Assembly (NCBI GenBank): GCA_013115135.1
Contig: JABANP010000258.1
Span: forward strand, 1 to 64,000
Direction of reading: 5' to 3'
Source: Perkinsus olseni
Taxonomy: Eukaryota; Perkinsozoa; Perkinsida; Perkinsidae
DNA length: 64,000 bases
Under the pieces are notes generated by a model. That model was not told where the DNA came from. It was given only the letters and a program-made list of their open reading frames with translations, and searched no databases. Both the position numbers and the translations under genes were made by a program. Positions 11,761 to 24,600 of this stretch are shown in pieces (the stretch's first letter is position 1; each line of letters begins with the position of its first letter).

Positions 11761-14250
11761 GGCTGGCAGTGGTCGCTGCTCAGCCACCCTGCAGGCGTGC
11801 CGAGACACGACGGCCAATTCACTGAGGGCAGAGTCCCTCAGAGATTCCGCGTCTGACGGAAGAGCCCTCCCATGCTGACTGACTGCTGGAACCTATTGAC
11901 TCTCTATATATAGTGTCCTCGTGTTGACCCTGGTGGGCATCTATTACTGGACTACCGAACGCGTTCGCCCTCTTCTCATGACCTGCGACCCGCTGAGCCA
12001 TCTGCATGGAGCGGCAGGCCATCAAGGCCATGTTGGCCTGATGACCGCCTTCACGTCAGCAGGAGGTACCCATCGTGTCGGACCAGTATCTACAGCTTTT
12101 GGGTGAGGGACACACTCCGTGCATCTTCCGATCCGCATAGCTTGATCGAGAATGCCATCGCCCTGTTGGTCTGTAGGATAAAACGGATATACTTCGCGGC
12201 CAACAATAAGGATTGGAAGTTGGACTGCAACAGCGGGGATCAGCAGGACTGCATCAGTGAATGCCAAAGGGAGTTCAAAGTCTGCCCAACTGTAGCTGTC
12301 ATCTCTCCGATCTCGCATGTCCTTCAGGGCGATGCTCTGGCAACCCACGAATGCGTAGCCTCTGTACAGAGGGCTTACTCGATGTAAGGAAGCAGTCCAT
12401 GAGCCCTTCTGAGATGCCGTTGCAAGCAGTGAGCGCCTTGCGGCTCTGTAGGATGCCCGGAGGGGGTGGACAGATCCCGACGTGTTTTCCAGTGACCAGT
12501 CGGGCGTTCGTCCAGGGCAAGGGATGGACTCGTCTAAGCGGTAGATTGGACGCTACAGTGCGGCTGTCTAGGGCCGTCGTCAGATATCGACGTTGGTGAC
12601 TGTCTCCTCACGAGCACCAGCTCATCGTGCGAACCTCACTTCGAGCCAGTTGTGGGGTGGCTTCACTACGAAGCTCCCTCTGCTAAGGTCCGCCCCCTTC
12701 AACCTTTGATACTCCTTCTCACGCTGTCTTTGTCATCAGAGGCGACATCGGTTCCTCCGGCTGACTACACCCTGCTTGGGAGACGTCGCCGACCTCTATT
12801 TATCCCCCGAGCACCTCGTTCTCACCAATCGAGGATATGTCCCCGCCAATCAGGTGTCATGCAATGACACCGCAGTTCTCAAGTGAGAACTTGTCGCTTG
12901 CCCCCATCGCCTGCATCCCCTCCCGCCGGTCAGACTGTCAGCTCTGGACCATCAACTACGGAGACATAGAGTGCAGTCCGTCCAGACGGTGGAGCTCGTC
13001 GACTCTGGTCTAGCTTGCCCCTGCTTCCGAGTGGTAACGTCATCATCGAGGGAGTACTCTGCAGCTGCTACTCTCCCCCACGGGGTATAAGCATGTCCCA
13101 TGCCACAATTCATGCCCTGGTCGCGCCCCTGCGCAACGGCATCATTCCCCTGCCCCCTAAGGCTAAGGGCGGGGCCTTTGTATACTACGAGTCCCTTGCA
13201 AGTGTTGTTAGACTCTTCACATGACGGTGCCTTGAGTGTTGTCGCCAACTGACCGATTGAGTTAGTAAGGGAGTAGGGGTAGCAAGTCGACTAATACGCG
13301 TGCCTTGCCCCATACGTTGCCTGCCGGAACACACGAACACGGCTGAAGGAGAAACTGCCAGCCCTAACTGATCTACATCAGACGTCAGACTCGTTCTTCA
13401 TGACCCAGAATTCGCTAGATCTCAGAAGCAACTTTCGAGAGCATGCTCGACGAGTCAGTCGACAGTGGCACGTCCTCTCGCTAGTGTACAACACGGTGTC
13501 GTTCCCTAGTCTCATTTTGTATCGGAGCCCCGAGCCTGTTCTATGGGAACCATTTTATGCCTGGATTGGTAACACTGTGTCGAAAGGGCCCTGCTTGAAC
13601 TGCGTCTCTGGTTGCGAGGCTGCGCGCGTTAGTTACTACAGTATTTCGAACCGCAGTCTATAGGGGTTCAGCCAGGTGCTCTATCTGCCCGGGTGACGAG
13701 CCTGGAATGCCTGGAATGCTTTAGTGATACTCGGGCAAGCCCTGAACTGACTGCCGGACCTTTCGTATACCACGAGTCCCTGGCCATCGGCGTGGACTTC
13801 CAGTAGCCTGTGCTCTGTTTTTGTATCGCGACTCGGGTGATTGAGCAAGTAACTTCCCAGGGGTAATGTGTGTCCGGGAGGGTGAGTAAACGGTCCACCG
13901 TTACTACTGCTATCCGTTGCCGCCCTTGAGATACTTGAAACGCGGAGGAAAATCACTCCCGGAAATAGTGTCAACGCGTACTCTTCAACAACAAGTTCAA
14001 ATAAAATTGTGCTTTAAACGGTGATAAAATGGCTCTAATGCTACGGGAAATAATATCATGACTCATGAAGGGGTACTATTAAAGGCTCTTCTGACGAGCT
14101 CATACTATCAGATGGGGTGGGGGGCTGCTCGGGGCTGTTGGGGCTTCTGCACACGAGACCCATTCGCGGACCCAATGATGCCACGTACAGCGTCTGAAAA
14201 GGACCGTGAAGTGAACACAACCTGCTGATGCCGCGGTCCATCGTACCAGG
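11761..14250. other. region without a recognisable gene
   Basis: Open stretches occur on both strands but none shows a known domain or a convincing exon chain. Two short plus-strand pieces, around 13180-13210 and 13760-13795, share a similar peptide (FVYYESLA and FVYHESLA) and could be a diverged duplication about 580 bases apart. The segment 12103-12387 (+) and its antisense 12022-12348 (-) are both open, and I cannot decide between them. The rest shows nothing I can support. Confidence 0.4.
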
Positions 14251-14251
14251 C

Positions 14252-16166
14252 TCAATCACAACGAGACGAGCACAATCTATGGAGTATTGCAGGATGCGAC
14301 ACATCCTATTTGAGAGTATCAGTAACCCGAAACCCGACTTACATCCAGTCTCTCCCTCGCCCAGCCGTCATTGCCGAAGGTGTAGTTCCAAAGGACTACA
14401 CGTATTCGAGACACAGCAGCCCAGTCAAATGCCTGCCGAGGGAGCAGACCATCCACAACACAGGGCTCGTGGCGCAGCATCCTCTCAATGAAGGTATCGA
14501 CCCACGTCGGCATGGGGGCGCCTCGCATGAGGCCCAGAGGTACGAACCAGAGGCGCCAATCTAGTCTGGGCATGTGGCCGATCGGAAGGAAGTAGGGCGG
14601 GTTGGTGGGGTCCACCGGTTTGTGCTTGAAGACTATCTCACGCCATGGACCCCCGGGGAGACCTCGGCCTCGAAGTTCGAGCTCCATTCGGAATGTCGTC
14701 ATCCGGGCGAACAAGCCATATCCGCTACCAACAGCGATAGGCCGCAGGTAGTGGCCTACTGAGGATGCCCAGTGGCAGGCTGGGTGAAGCGGGTCTAGCG
14801 TGTAAAGCAAAGGCTGCGTGACTCCGAGACCAACGACCAGGCCATAGCATATGGCAATGATATCGGAGAGTCGGTATGGATCATCCCGACGAGTCCCACC
14901 GAGGGGCACTGTGAGTGCTAGTGCGCACGTGAGGTAGTTGAAGAAGCCGTAGTTGCCGGTGAAGGCGATCAGTATCATCAGCAGGACAATCCACCAGACG
15001 CCTACTGCCCCGAGCGGATAGGGCAGGAGAAGGAGCCATGGAACCGGGAAGACCTGCACGAACAGGGTGAACCACACCATCAGGCGACTCAGCCTGGGAG
15101 TCAGGCGACGATTCAAGTGATAGCCGATGATGGTAGGCAGAGGCTGGGTCCAGAAGTGGTAGTCCATGGCGGTCAGAGAGGACCACTTCGGACACCCTGA
15201 GAGCACCTTGCAGAGACCAGAGGACAGTACCAACTTGAAAAGCAACATTCTCAGGCTCCACACAGCACCGAGGCGAAGAGGCGGAACGGAAAGGGCACAT
15301 CCCAAGGGCGCTGCACTCAAGGAGCAGCTGATCCCACTGAAGGTTGAGAAAGGTGCCGCAGCTCCGCTTGAGGACCCAGTAGGCAAACCAACAAAGCGCC
15401 AAGGATAGAGTGGACAAGGGAAAGGGTAGGAAGATTCCGGCGAGGGCGGAACAGAGACCGATGTCACACAGCATCACTAAGCGAGTAGTGAAGACATCCT
15501 GAGACAATCGAGATGATATCAACACCGTCGCATGCCTTGAAACGACGCCCCTTGGAGACATACGACGAGACGCACATGGTCGGGTTTCCTCTCTAGGGCA
15601 GGAGGCCACTTTTCCCCGCGCATCCATGCATGAGTTAATGATCTCGGCGCGAATCATGGTCTCGGATACTCGAGGAAGCTCAAGCCCACGGGACAGGAGA
15701 TTCTAACAGCAGCAAAGTCCGTGCAAGGTTGGCACTGGAACAGCAGCTGTCAGCACCCTCATCTCCGCGATACGATTCCCAGCCGGTATTATGCCCGAGG
15801 TGCCGCACAGGCCTGGAAGTTGCCACCGGAGGGAGAGGAACGCCAGAATGCACATGACGTGAATGCTCTGAGAGGAGCGATGCTGAATACTAACCAAAAA
15901 CAACGAAGTGCCTGTCCAGAGAGGACCGCAAGCACCGGGGGTACGGAGACTATAGGGCCTTCCCGTATTACCACGCGAGTCCTCTCCGCCACGACGTAGG
16001 CTTCGTAGACGCCCATGCAATAGACCGACTCATACAGCATTGTGCAGGTGGTCAGGAGAAGGATTGCGGTCACGCAGGCAGCTCCCAGAGTAGATCTTCC
16101 GACGGCTGGGGACAGACGCTGCTGCAAGCCTTGAAGCAGCCAGTGCGGCCCACCGGCCACGGACAT
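14252..16166 (-). CDS. lipase maturation factor family membrane protein
   Basis: Lipase maturation factors are multi-pass ER membrane proteins needed for folding of secreted lipases in animals; related proteins of less clear role occur more widely. The N-terminal exon (from 16166) carries membrane segments. A second segment contains the GLCGTSGIIPAG motif (family: GL-G-GILP). A third has NLQWDQLLLE. The long C-terminal part has SGCPKWSSLTAMDYHFWTQP, the membrane run ending GNYGFFNYLT, GPWREIVFKHKP and PRLDWRLWFVPLG, all family hallmarks. The frame steps +1 right after GGG at 15301-15303 (minus strand GGG-A), between QWDQLLLECSALG and the next helix. An intron probably lies near 15520-15710, and a short terminal intron (gtaagt...caaatag) near 14300-14345 leads to a stop at 14252. 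The first in-frame Met was taken as start. Confidence 0.8.
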
Positions 16167-17534
16167 GTTGAACGCCCCTTATACGGGACTCTTAAAATTC
16201 TGGGAAGGTGGTGTTGATATTTCGGGACGCGGTGGAAGTAATCCCGCACATTATGCATGACTAACACGACAGTCAACAACCCCTGGAAAAGCATGGAGAA
16301 TTCAATTCGGGGCACTGAACCACGCCACTGGCAGATCAGGAGACGTGAGGGAGCAAGTTGATAAGACAAAGTCTTGATTCTTGGGTGATACCCTCCAGAT
16401 GGACTCCGAACCTTGCAGGAGGGCATCATTCCAGTGGGCTGTCTGCATCGTCTGGCATTGAACGTGGGCGCTTCGGCCCTCCTCCTCCTCCTCCTCCCTC
16501 AAGTGGTTGTTAGTTGCTCAAAAGACGCACTTTCTAGCACGACAGGTCACGCCCTACTGGGTGGTTCTACCGGGTACTTGAGGACCAAAATACACACCGA
16601 ACGCTGAGCTTGACCAAGCAGCGCGAGCCTCTCAAGTGCTATCTTCAAATGGCTCCACCCAGCGAGCAATCTATGATTGGGAGAATCTACGGCTGTCAAC
16701 TAGTAGCCAATGACCACTGACTGCCCATCTCCAGATTCAGATGAGCATTACGGTCTTTCCAATTTATCCACAGTAGAAGGAGAGGTCTGCTCTCTCACTT
16801 CTCCTCCCTGTATAAAATCACAAAGCACTAGGCTTGTCAAGACGGCAGCGTTACCGTGTAATCGTGTTACTGGCCTGAGCCGTCAACAGCACCGTAGTTC
16901 TAGTATTGATGAAGGAACGACTGCTGGACTAAAGTCCTCCGGTTGGCTATCGATCTTCATACATGTATTAGATGCCATCTCCGACTCAGAGGCTCTGAGT
17001 TCCTCCAGTATTCCCGCCAGACCACCTACCAGCAGCCGAATGTAATTGCGCTAAGCATGCAGCTGACCGCTGACGAGTGCGGACGATTGAATCACTCCTC
17101 GGATACTGCCTTGGGAAAAATAAACTTGACATTTTGGCGGTCGACCCTCCTCCGAAACCGGTCGTGTCAAATCTTGCAAGCCTTGCAGAATCGTAACTCG
17201 CGACGCACCTCGCGTGCGGCATGTGGTGGCGTGCGAAGGCTCAACTTTGTTCTCGGCGAGAACACAGTCCCCTCCGGCGGACAAACTGGCTCGTCACAGG
17301 CATACCCAAAACAGAAGTCGCCGCAGCAGTAGGCTGGCGGGTGATTCGGGGAAATTCCGCCGACGATGCTTGCAGGCCTCGGTCGGGAAATGCTCCGTCC
17401 GTCGTTAAACCAGTCACCCGAGGCTGGAAGCTTCCGGGCGGCGAAGTACGGAAAATGACGCCCCGCGAGTGTCCTGGAAGAAGCTCCCTTCCTCGCGAGG
17501 AGTCGATCTAGTCAGTTTAACTTGGTTATTACCG
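16167..17534. other. intergenic, no recognisable gene
   Basis: Open stretches on the plus strand at 16710-17045, 16943-17332 and 17221-17511 show no known domain. Their composition (Ser/Arg-rich, no hydrophobic core) does not suggest a folded protein. The stretch lies between the divergently transcribed lipase maturation factor and DRC12 genes, so promoters of both may lie in it. Confidence 0.45.
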
Positions 17535-18649
17535 ATGCCTCCAAAAAAGGCCCCGGCCAAAAAGGACGCCGGAGGCGACGAGAAGGACTATGATCTGGAG
17601 AACTTCATGTTGCAGAAGCGTCTAGAGGTCATCCAGCATCGGATTCAACTCAAAGAGGAAGTCATTGTAATGACTGGGCCCATCCAATATCAGTGGCATG
17701 GGATGGTGTTGTAGGCTGAGTGCCGAGGGAAGCTGGAAGAGCAGGGCAAGCGAAGAGGTAACACGCCGGCGGGTCGAACGCTTGTCCTTGCCCGCCTGGG
17801 GAGCCGTACTCGATGCGCTCTCACTAGCTTCCCTTCACAATACTCACTTCCCTTTGCCGCTACGATCCACATCTTGGGAGATTGTTCGATCGTTGCTCTG
17901 TTCATGTTGTTCACCTGCGCGGTTGTTGTGAAGTACAACTGTACCCTTCAACTTGTATTGTTGTGTCCTCCAGCTGACTTGGAAGCTCAAAGCAAGCAGG
18001 AGTTGGAACGACGACGAGAAGTGGTGGCTGAGATGACCCGACAGTACAATGAGATGCAGAATAGTTTCTCTGACCGCATTGAGGACTTGAAGGCACAAGT
18101 GAAGAAGGCGCAGGAGGACATCGGTACTGTGAATCTCTGTCGCGCCGTACCAACTTTTTATCCGCAGTTGAGGTGGAGAACACCAAGGAGGCGACACGGA
18201 AAGAAAAAGAAGATGAGATTGCTAAGAAAGTACTAATTTGCGGGCAGCTGTACTCTGAGCATGGTGGCACACCGAAAGGGTGTGCTATCTGAACATCCCC
18301 ACGAGACTGATGTGTCAGGATGTGACCATCCGGCAGCTCACGCATAAAATGGAGGCCATGGCTTTCGAGTTTGCCGACATGCTCAAGGAAGTTCTGGATA
18401 AGATGAGCCAGCGTATCGAAGTGACCCATTCTGGTAGGGAGGAAGATGCTCATTCGTTCGAGCGACGTTTGCTGCCCTGCGTACCAGTAGTCTATTATGG
18501 GCCGGGCTGTGGTTTCAGGATGGTCTCGAACCGACCGGATGGGCGGCGACGAGTCGGCAGCTCCCTTCATGAAACAGCCACTCATTAGCAGCTTGCAGGA
18601 GTTCGAATTGGTGCCCCATGGGGACCTCCCACCCGAGCAGGCAGGTTGA
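17535..18649 (+). CDS. DRC12: dynein regulatory complex protein 12 (CCDC153-like)
   Basis: DRC12 is a small coiled-coil subunit of the nexin-dynein regulatory complex of motile cilia and flagella. Six exons join in phase: 17535-17666, 17715-17757, 17974-18123, 18168-18229, 18319-18433 and 18519-18649. The product begins MPPKKAPAKK, the usual basic start of this family. It is then almost continuous coiled coil, with the conserved AEMTRQYNEMQNSF, QLTHKMEAMAFEFADMLKEV and LDKMSQRIEV stretches, and ends SLQEFELVPHGDLPPEQAG. All six junctions keep the frame, so this is an intact gene. Its presence indicates a flagellated life stage. A Met at 17469 is in frame upstream, but the MPPKK start fits the family. 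Confidence 0.9.
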
Positions 18650-19133
18650 TTAGGGCCCAGGCTACACTGCCATGATGTTCATGAATGATGAGCCTGTGGT
18701 TACCTACTGAACGAACAGTACCGAGTTCTGATCATCAATTAGCAGTTTTGGACGGGCAAGATGAACCACCCATGAACCACACCTGAGGGGCGGAGCGAGG
18801 AGAGGAATGGGAGCTGAAAATATGGAGTACGTCACTTCCTGATTTCGTCAGCAAAAGACCGTTCACGAAGGGCTCATCGTAGATTACGCAGGCGCTGTCT
18901 GATGTTACGGCTGGTCAACGCTACAGCTCTACTGCGAACTAAACATCCTGGGACCGAGAAACGATTATATTCACCATACTAGACAAGAACACGATAGGGC
19001 AAGTATACGCCTGCCAGTGGAACTATCATTCACTAGAATTAACTCGACCTTCCTGCCACTCCTCATCGATCAGTTTCAGATCAGCCGAGACGGGCCTGAA
19101 AGAGTTCATAACGTGGAGGAGGCAGCGGTTAGC
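18650..19133. other. intergenic, no recognisable gene
   Basis: No coding or RNA feature seen between the convergent DRC12 and transporter genes. Confidence 0.5.
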
Positions 19134-21420
19134 TTACACTAAGTGCGGAGTGTAGACCATGGTGGTTAGGGTAGCCAGACCCGCACAGATGGCACACGCT
19201 ACGCACATGAGCTTCCTACTACGTAGCAACCAGAATAACCCGAGACCAATGGTGGCGCCTAACTTGGCGGCTGCTCCTGCAAACCCATGCATGGTACCTG
19301 AAATGATGGTACGCGGGTCGGATGGATATTCCCGCTGAATTTGAGCGTTCTGCGGTAAGTACCAAATCCATACCGTACTTCCCGCAGAACATTCCATACT
19401 ATACTAGCCGGTTATCAGGCCCAGACAACTACTCTGGAGGTGATTTCTTCGGCCCATACACTGATACTACCGACTTATACTCCCGCCTTCAGTACTATGA
19501 GCCCTGCCCAGAAGGTACCTCGGACCGGCGTAGGCCAGGACTCCAGTGGTATGAGGTATGTAGTGATGTTAGGCCCGAAGTTGAAGAAGCGGAAGAATGC
19601 GTTGAACAGTAGACAGTCGGCAACACGATCGGTAACAGCGCTCTCTGGCGTGTCAACAGACCACAGCGACAGGGCCAAACCGAAGAAGCAAAATGATAGC
19701 ACCTAATTCGAGCGAGGTAGATCCGAGAGGGCTGCTTTTCCGCGTACCACAAATCCCATTAATTGCATTAACTTAGGAGGCACCATGTTAACGGCCTTGA
19801 CACCGAGTAAGTATCCTACTAGGGATATTCCCACGACCATTAGGCTCAGCAGGTTATCCTGGAACATGGCTGGCGGGTCGTTGCCAAGGGCGCTGGGTAC
19901 TGTCATGCTCTCGTTGTCCCCAACCTACGAATACGCTCGGGTGTGGTACGAGGAAGAAGTCGAGGCTCACTGATATCAAGCCTAGCACTCCGTCACAATA
20001 GAAAGTGATGTCGAAGAGGAGCCACGGGACTGCACAACCGGCAAGGCGCTCGGGATACTCCATTCCTGTTTTCCAACAGGACTTCACGTGCGACGTAATG
20101 AGAGACAGGGAGAGTCTGATGGGACGTTAAAGGGACGGTCACTTGGGAACTGTGGGAAGTATTGCGTGTTGAGGAACTGAGTAGTACCTCCTAGGGGTCC
20201 GCATTCCCATAAAGAGGTTGAGGTCAGCTCTGTACTCGTAGTAGAAAGTACTATCATTCAGCCATATTAAAGCGGCTACGACTAGCAAAATTGCTGCCAA
20301 TGATGGTATGCAGAAGAGTATCATGAGGAGGGCCTGGGAATTGAACTCGGCTGGACCCTTGGTCTGCGCACCGAAAACCGCTAGTAATGCCACCACCAAA
20401 GCCCCTCCGAGGAGCTGTGCAACACCTTGCGCGCACATGTACCTGAGATTGACGAATCAGCGACGGAAGACAGTCCCTCGCCTCGCCGTACTTGGCCGTG
20501 TCGACGTGACGTTCGACGGCGGGACTCGATTCGACGAGCATAGACCCGCAGATGGGGTACAGCAAGGTGCTGCTTACCCCAAGCAGCAAGCTCAAGATCA
20601 ACCATACTACCTGACCAGGCTCATGGTATCCGGGCAGCATTCCCTAGGGGTGGAACTTTACTAGCATTAACCGAGAGGACGGCAAATTCCAAACAGCGAC
20701 TATCTCAGTGAGCCGTCAATCGCTAGTATGATGGTAATGGTCCCCCCACCTGCAGTATAACCTGATGGAAGGCCCCTCTGGGTGATGCTCCACTGAAATG
20801 GTCGGCCGCCAGAATAGCAGCATTGATGAGTAAGGTGACAATCATGATACCGAGGGACCTGAAGGCTTGGTGTGATGTGGGATTGCAGCCCACGAGTCGA
20901 AGCCGAGGTTACCTACCCGATATAAGAGATCCTTCTGCCGTGGATGTCGCATGCTAGTCCACCGACAAGGCACCCAATACATTGCCCAAAGACAAGCAGG
21001 AACTGAGAAAGATGACTTTTGACTGCTACAATTATGGTACGGCTTTACACACGTGAGCTTTCTACTCTCGATGGCTTCACCGAGCGTATCGCCCTATACC
21101 ATCCCAGTGGCTAGCGAACAGTACTACGCAGAGAGATGAGAGCATCGTACCTGGTACAAAGTGCTGGTCACGACCTCCGACTTGTGCCCTCCAAAGACAG
21201 CTGGGTATGATAATGACTGCACAGCGGTAGAGATGGCACTGGAGGCCACTAAGGAGGTCACGAAGAAACCGCAAAAAGCGAATATCCGACTGGTGGAGTC
21301 CCTAGGGCTGATCTTAGAGCGCCTCTCCCGCCTAGAATGGTCCTCGATGGGCTCGGATGATTCTTTGGCAGACTGGCAGGGGACAAGGAGGGGAGTTGTT
21401 GACGCTGCCTGGGCTGGCAT
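19134..21420 (-). CDS. major facilitator transporter, phosphate:H+ symporter type
   Basis: The protein resembles the PHO84/PHS branch of the major facilitator superfamily, plasma-membrane proton-coupled phosphate importers. From the N-terminus the exons seen are about 21420-21250 (cytosolic tail, then first membrane helix FFVTSLVASSAIS), about 21020-20940 (QCIGCLVGGLACDIHGRR, matching the loop 2-3 G-x3-D-x2-GR-x motif), 20640-20150 with several helices, 19906-19750 (DNLLSLMVVGIS and PPKLMQLMGF, family K-P-IQLMGF), 19700-19545 and 19310-19134. The last junction joins ESWPTPVRG to TMHGFAGAAAKLGA, giving the family hallmark FPT-x-R-T-HG-SAA-KLGA. The stop is at 19134-19136. The central cytosolic loop and some junctions are unresolved. 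Phosphate as substrate is inferred from motif similarity; a general sugar or organic-ion MFS cannot be excluded. Confidence 0.75.
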
Positions 21421-21489
21421 GAGAAAAACTAACTGTTGCCACGAGAAAGCGTGTCGCTTCTCAAAGAGCCTTCTAATGTGGAGCAGGTA

Positions 21490-21545
21490 CGCAGCATAGT
21501 GCGCTCAAAGGTCCCCGGTTCGAATCCCAGGACCGTCATTTTTCC
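21490..21545 (+). other. tRNA-like 3' fragment with B box and T-run
   Basis: The sequence around 21510-21540 contains GGTTCGAATCC, an exact internal Pol III B box, followed by GGACCGTCA and a T5 run at 21539-21543. An A-box-like CAGCATAGTGCG lies just before it. The T stem does not pair properly and no 7-base acceptor partner (GACGGTC) is found upstream, so a full tRNA cannot be folded. Probably a tRNA relic about 85 bases upstream of the POLR1B start. Confidence 0.35.
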
Positions 21546-21628
21546 GAATTAGCTTCCTCAACTTGTGTGTACTCGTCCGGTCCCTTTACGCTCTATTTTC
21601 AGTGTCTTCTTCTTTTGGAGATTATCCC

Positions 21629-24600
21629 ATGCCTCAAAAGGCGGCGAAATCTCAGGATAAACCACCGGAAAAGGCGGGTGTGGAGAAGTGGACTCCATTC
21701 GACCATCCCCATTACGTACAATTTAACGCCCCTGTCGACGCCTGGGGTGCTCGTCTACTCAACGACAGCGTCAAACCCCATGTTGATTCCTTCAACCTAT
21801 TCGTAATAACGGGCGGGCCATAAGGGACTCGGGACTGGGAAATTTAGCGCAGACCTACGGATAGGGGGGCGTCACCGGGACGGTTGGGGTGGAAGGAATC
21901 CTACTGTCCTTCTCAGACCAACGAGATCCTCGGGCTCATGCCTGATGACATCTCCCCCGCTGAAATGACGTGGCATGACGGTACGACCGTCCGCTGCTGG
22001 CTTTCGGACCTGGCCCTGCACCAACCCATCCGTGGGGAGGACGTCCTCGACCCTCGCCTCCTACCCACGCACTGTCGCCAAGCTCATATTACGTATTCTG
22101 GCGAGCTGTCGGGGACGGTTAATGTATCGCTCGGTACTGGCGAGCCACCGGTACAGATGGCCCGGGTACCGCTGGGATTGGTCCCCATTATGGTCCGTTC
22201 CGAGGCGTGTCACCTGCACGGGATGCCGCCTTCGAAGATGGTCCAGTGCGGAGAGGATCCCGACGAGAGAGGTGGCTACTTCATCGTCAACGGTAACGAG
22301 AAGGTCGTACGTCTGCTGATTATGCCTAAGAGCAACTTCCCTGTTGCTCTCTACAGGCCTAGCTTCTCTAACAGAGGTACTATGGGCTGGTTTCACGTAC
22401 ACTGTGGTAGTCGTCTAGTCGTAGAGCTCCCTCTTGAGTGCTCAGCATGCTCCTCTTAGGTCCTCTGTACTCGGCCTATGCAGTCCAGATGCGATCCATG
22501 AGGCCCGACCTCACCACCCAGACGGTCACTATGCACTACAGGAAGGATGGAACGTGTTGGGTGGGTGCTGCTCTGTAGGAAATGTACTTGAAGGAGTATC
22601 TTCGCTCAGGTGAGGTTCACTTACCTCAAGAACGAGTATCTCATCCCTCTAATGCTGCTGCTCAAGTGCCTCGCCCCTGACGAGCTCAACTCCGAGAGAA
22701 GCCTCTTCGAGGTAGTACCGGCTGTTCCCCTCGCTGTGCTAATGACGTTCTTTGTCAGCTCCTCTGCGATGGCCTCATGGCTGATACGTTCGTTGCCGAG
22801 CGTGTTACGTGTATGCTGGAGCAAATGAGAACGCATCCTGAGCTCAAGCACGTCCACTCCCGGGAGGACGCTCTCTACTACCTCGGCTCCAAGTTCGAGG
22901 TGGTCTTCCGAGAGAAACGTGGAGCTGGGGTAAGCAGGAGGATGATTCGCTGTAGGGGCTTTACGGCTTCTATCAGGTGTCACTGGATGGTATCGCTCTT
23001 GAGGTCGATGACTCCGCGATGAGTCCTGTCGAGAAGTCGGTATCAGTGGCCCGACGTCTGTTGGATTCCCTCATGCTCGTGCACTGTCCCAAGGGTGCTG
23101 AAGGCGGCAAGGCTAAGGTACTAGTGAGGATAATTTCGTGGCGCGCGACAGGATATTTCGCCATCAGGTTGACTGCCTGGTGCTGATCTTCCGTAAGCTG
23201 ATGGCTCTGGTTCGTGGAGATATTGCCCCGGATAATGCTGATGCTATGGACGTCCAGGAGCTCCTTCTTCCTGGTCAACTCTTCGGGGCTCTTCTCAAGG
23301 AGGTCCTCCAATCCTCTCTTTGCTGAGACTTGAAGGAGCCTTAGCGAAGAAGTCCCGACAGGCCCAGGTCGGCAAGGGCCGCGCCCCACCGTCCTCTCCG
23401 CGGAGCTGATTCGGAACACGTTTATGGGTGTCTGTGATGTCACCAAGCGGATGGAAAGCTTCCTGGCCACCGGCAACCTCACCTCAAGGAGCGGCCTCGA
23501 TTTGCAGCAGACCACCGGTTTCACGGTGGTTGCTGATAAGCTCAACGCCTACCGTTACCTATCCCACTTCAGAGCAGTACATAGAGGCTCCTTCTTCCAG
23601 GAGATGAAGACAACTTCGGTGCGTAAGTTGCTGCCTGAGACCTGGGGATTCCTCTGCCCTGTGCACACTCCCGATGGTACGCCTTGCGGTCTGTTGAACC
23701 ATCTCGCGGCCCCCTGTCAACCTGTGGTTAGAGTAGCCTCTCCGGAAGGTGTGATCCCGGGCCTCGAAGCGGAGCTGGCCTCTCTGGGCGTACAGTTGGT
23801 TCGTAGCAGCAAGACTTCTACGGCCAACTACGGTGCTGGAGAGAACGCTTATGTCACTCTGGACGGTCGCGTGCTCGGCAAGGTGGCCAGGAGCCGCCTG
23901 GAGCCCGTTGCGGAAGAGTTAAGGAGGCTCAAGATTGACAAGAATTGTCCCGGCGTACCCGCTGATCTTGAGATAGTGGCCTGCCAGATTCCGGCGTCCT
24001 TCGAGGGTCTGTGGCTCTTCACTGGTCCCTGCCGAATGGTGCGCCCAGTTCGCGATCTCAAGACTGGCAACGAGGAGCTGGTGGGCCCGATGGAGCAAGT
24101 CTTCCTTAAGATTGCCGCTACACGAGAGGACTTGGAGGCTTCTAAGAATAAGTCTGATATCCCTGAGAATATCCCCATCAAGTACACCCATATCGAGTTG
24201 AGCCCGATTTCGATGCTCTCGGTCATTGCCGGCCTCACCCCGTTCTCCAACCACAATCAGAGTCCCCGTAACATGTACCAATGCCAGATGCTTAAGCAGA
24301 CTATGGCGATACCCTATCTGAACCATCCCTATCGGACTGACAACAAGGTAGGAAGGAGAGCTCCCATGATGGGTGGTGCATCGCGTGATTTTTCTTAGGT
24401 CTACAAGATTACCTATCCCCAGTTCCCGATGGTCCGCACAACCGTCCTTAGCGAGGCCAACTTCGATGTCAAACCAGCAGGGACCAACGCCATCGTGGCA
24501 GTCATCGCTCACTCTGGTTTCGATATGGAGGATGCCCTTATCATCTCCAAGGGCAGCTACGACAGAGGCTTCAAGCACGGCTCTGTGTATAAGACTAAGG

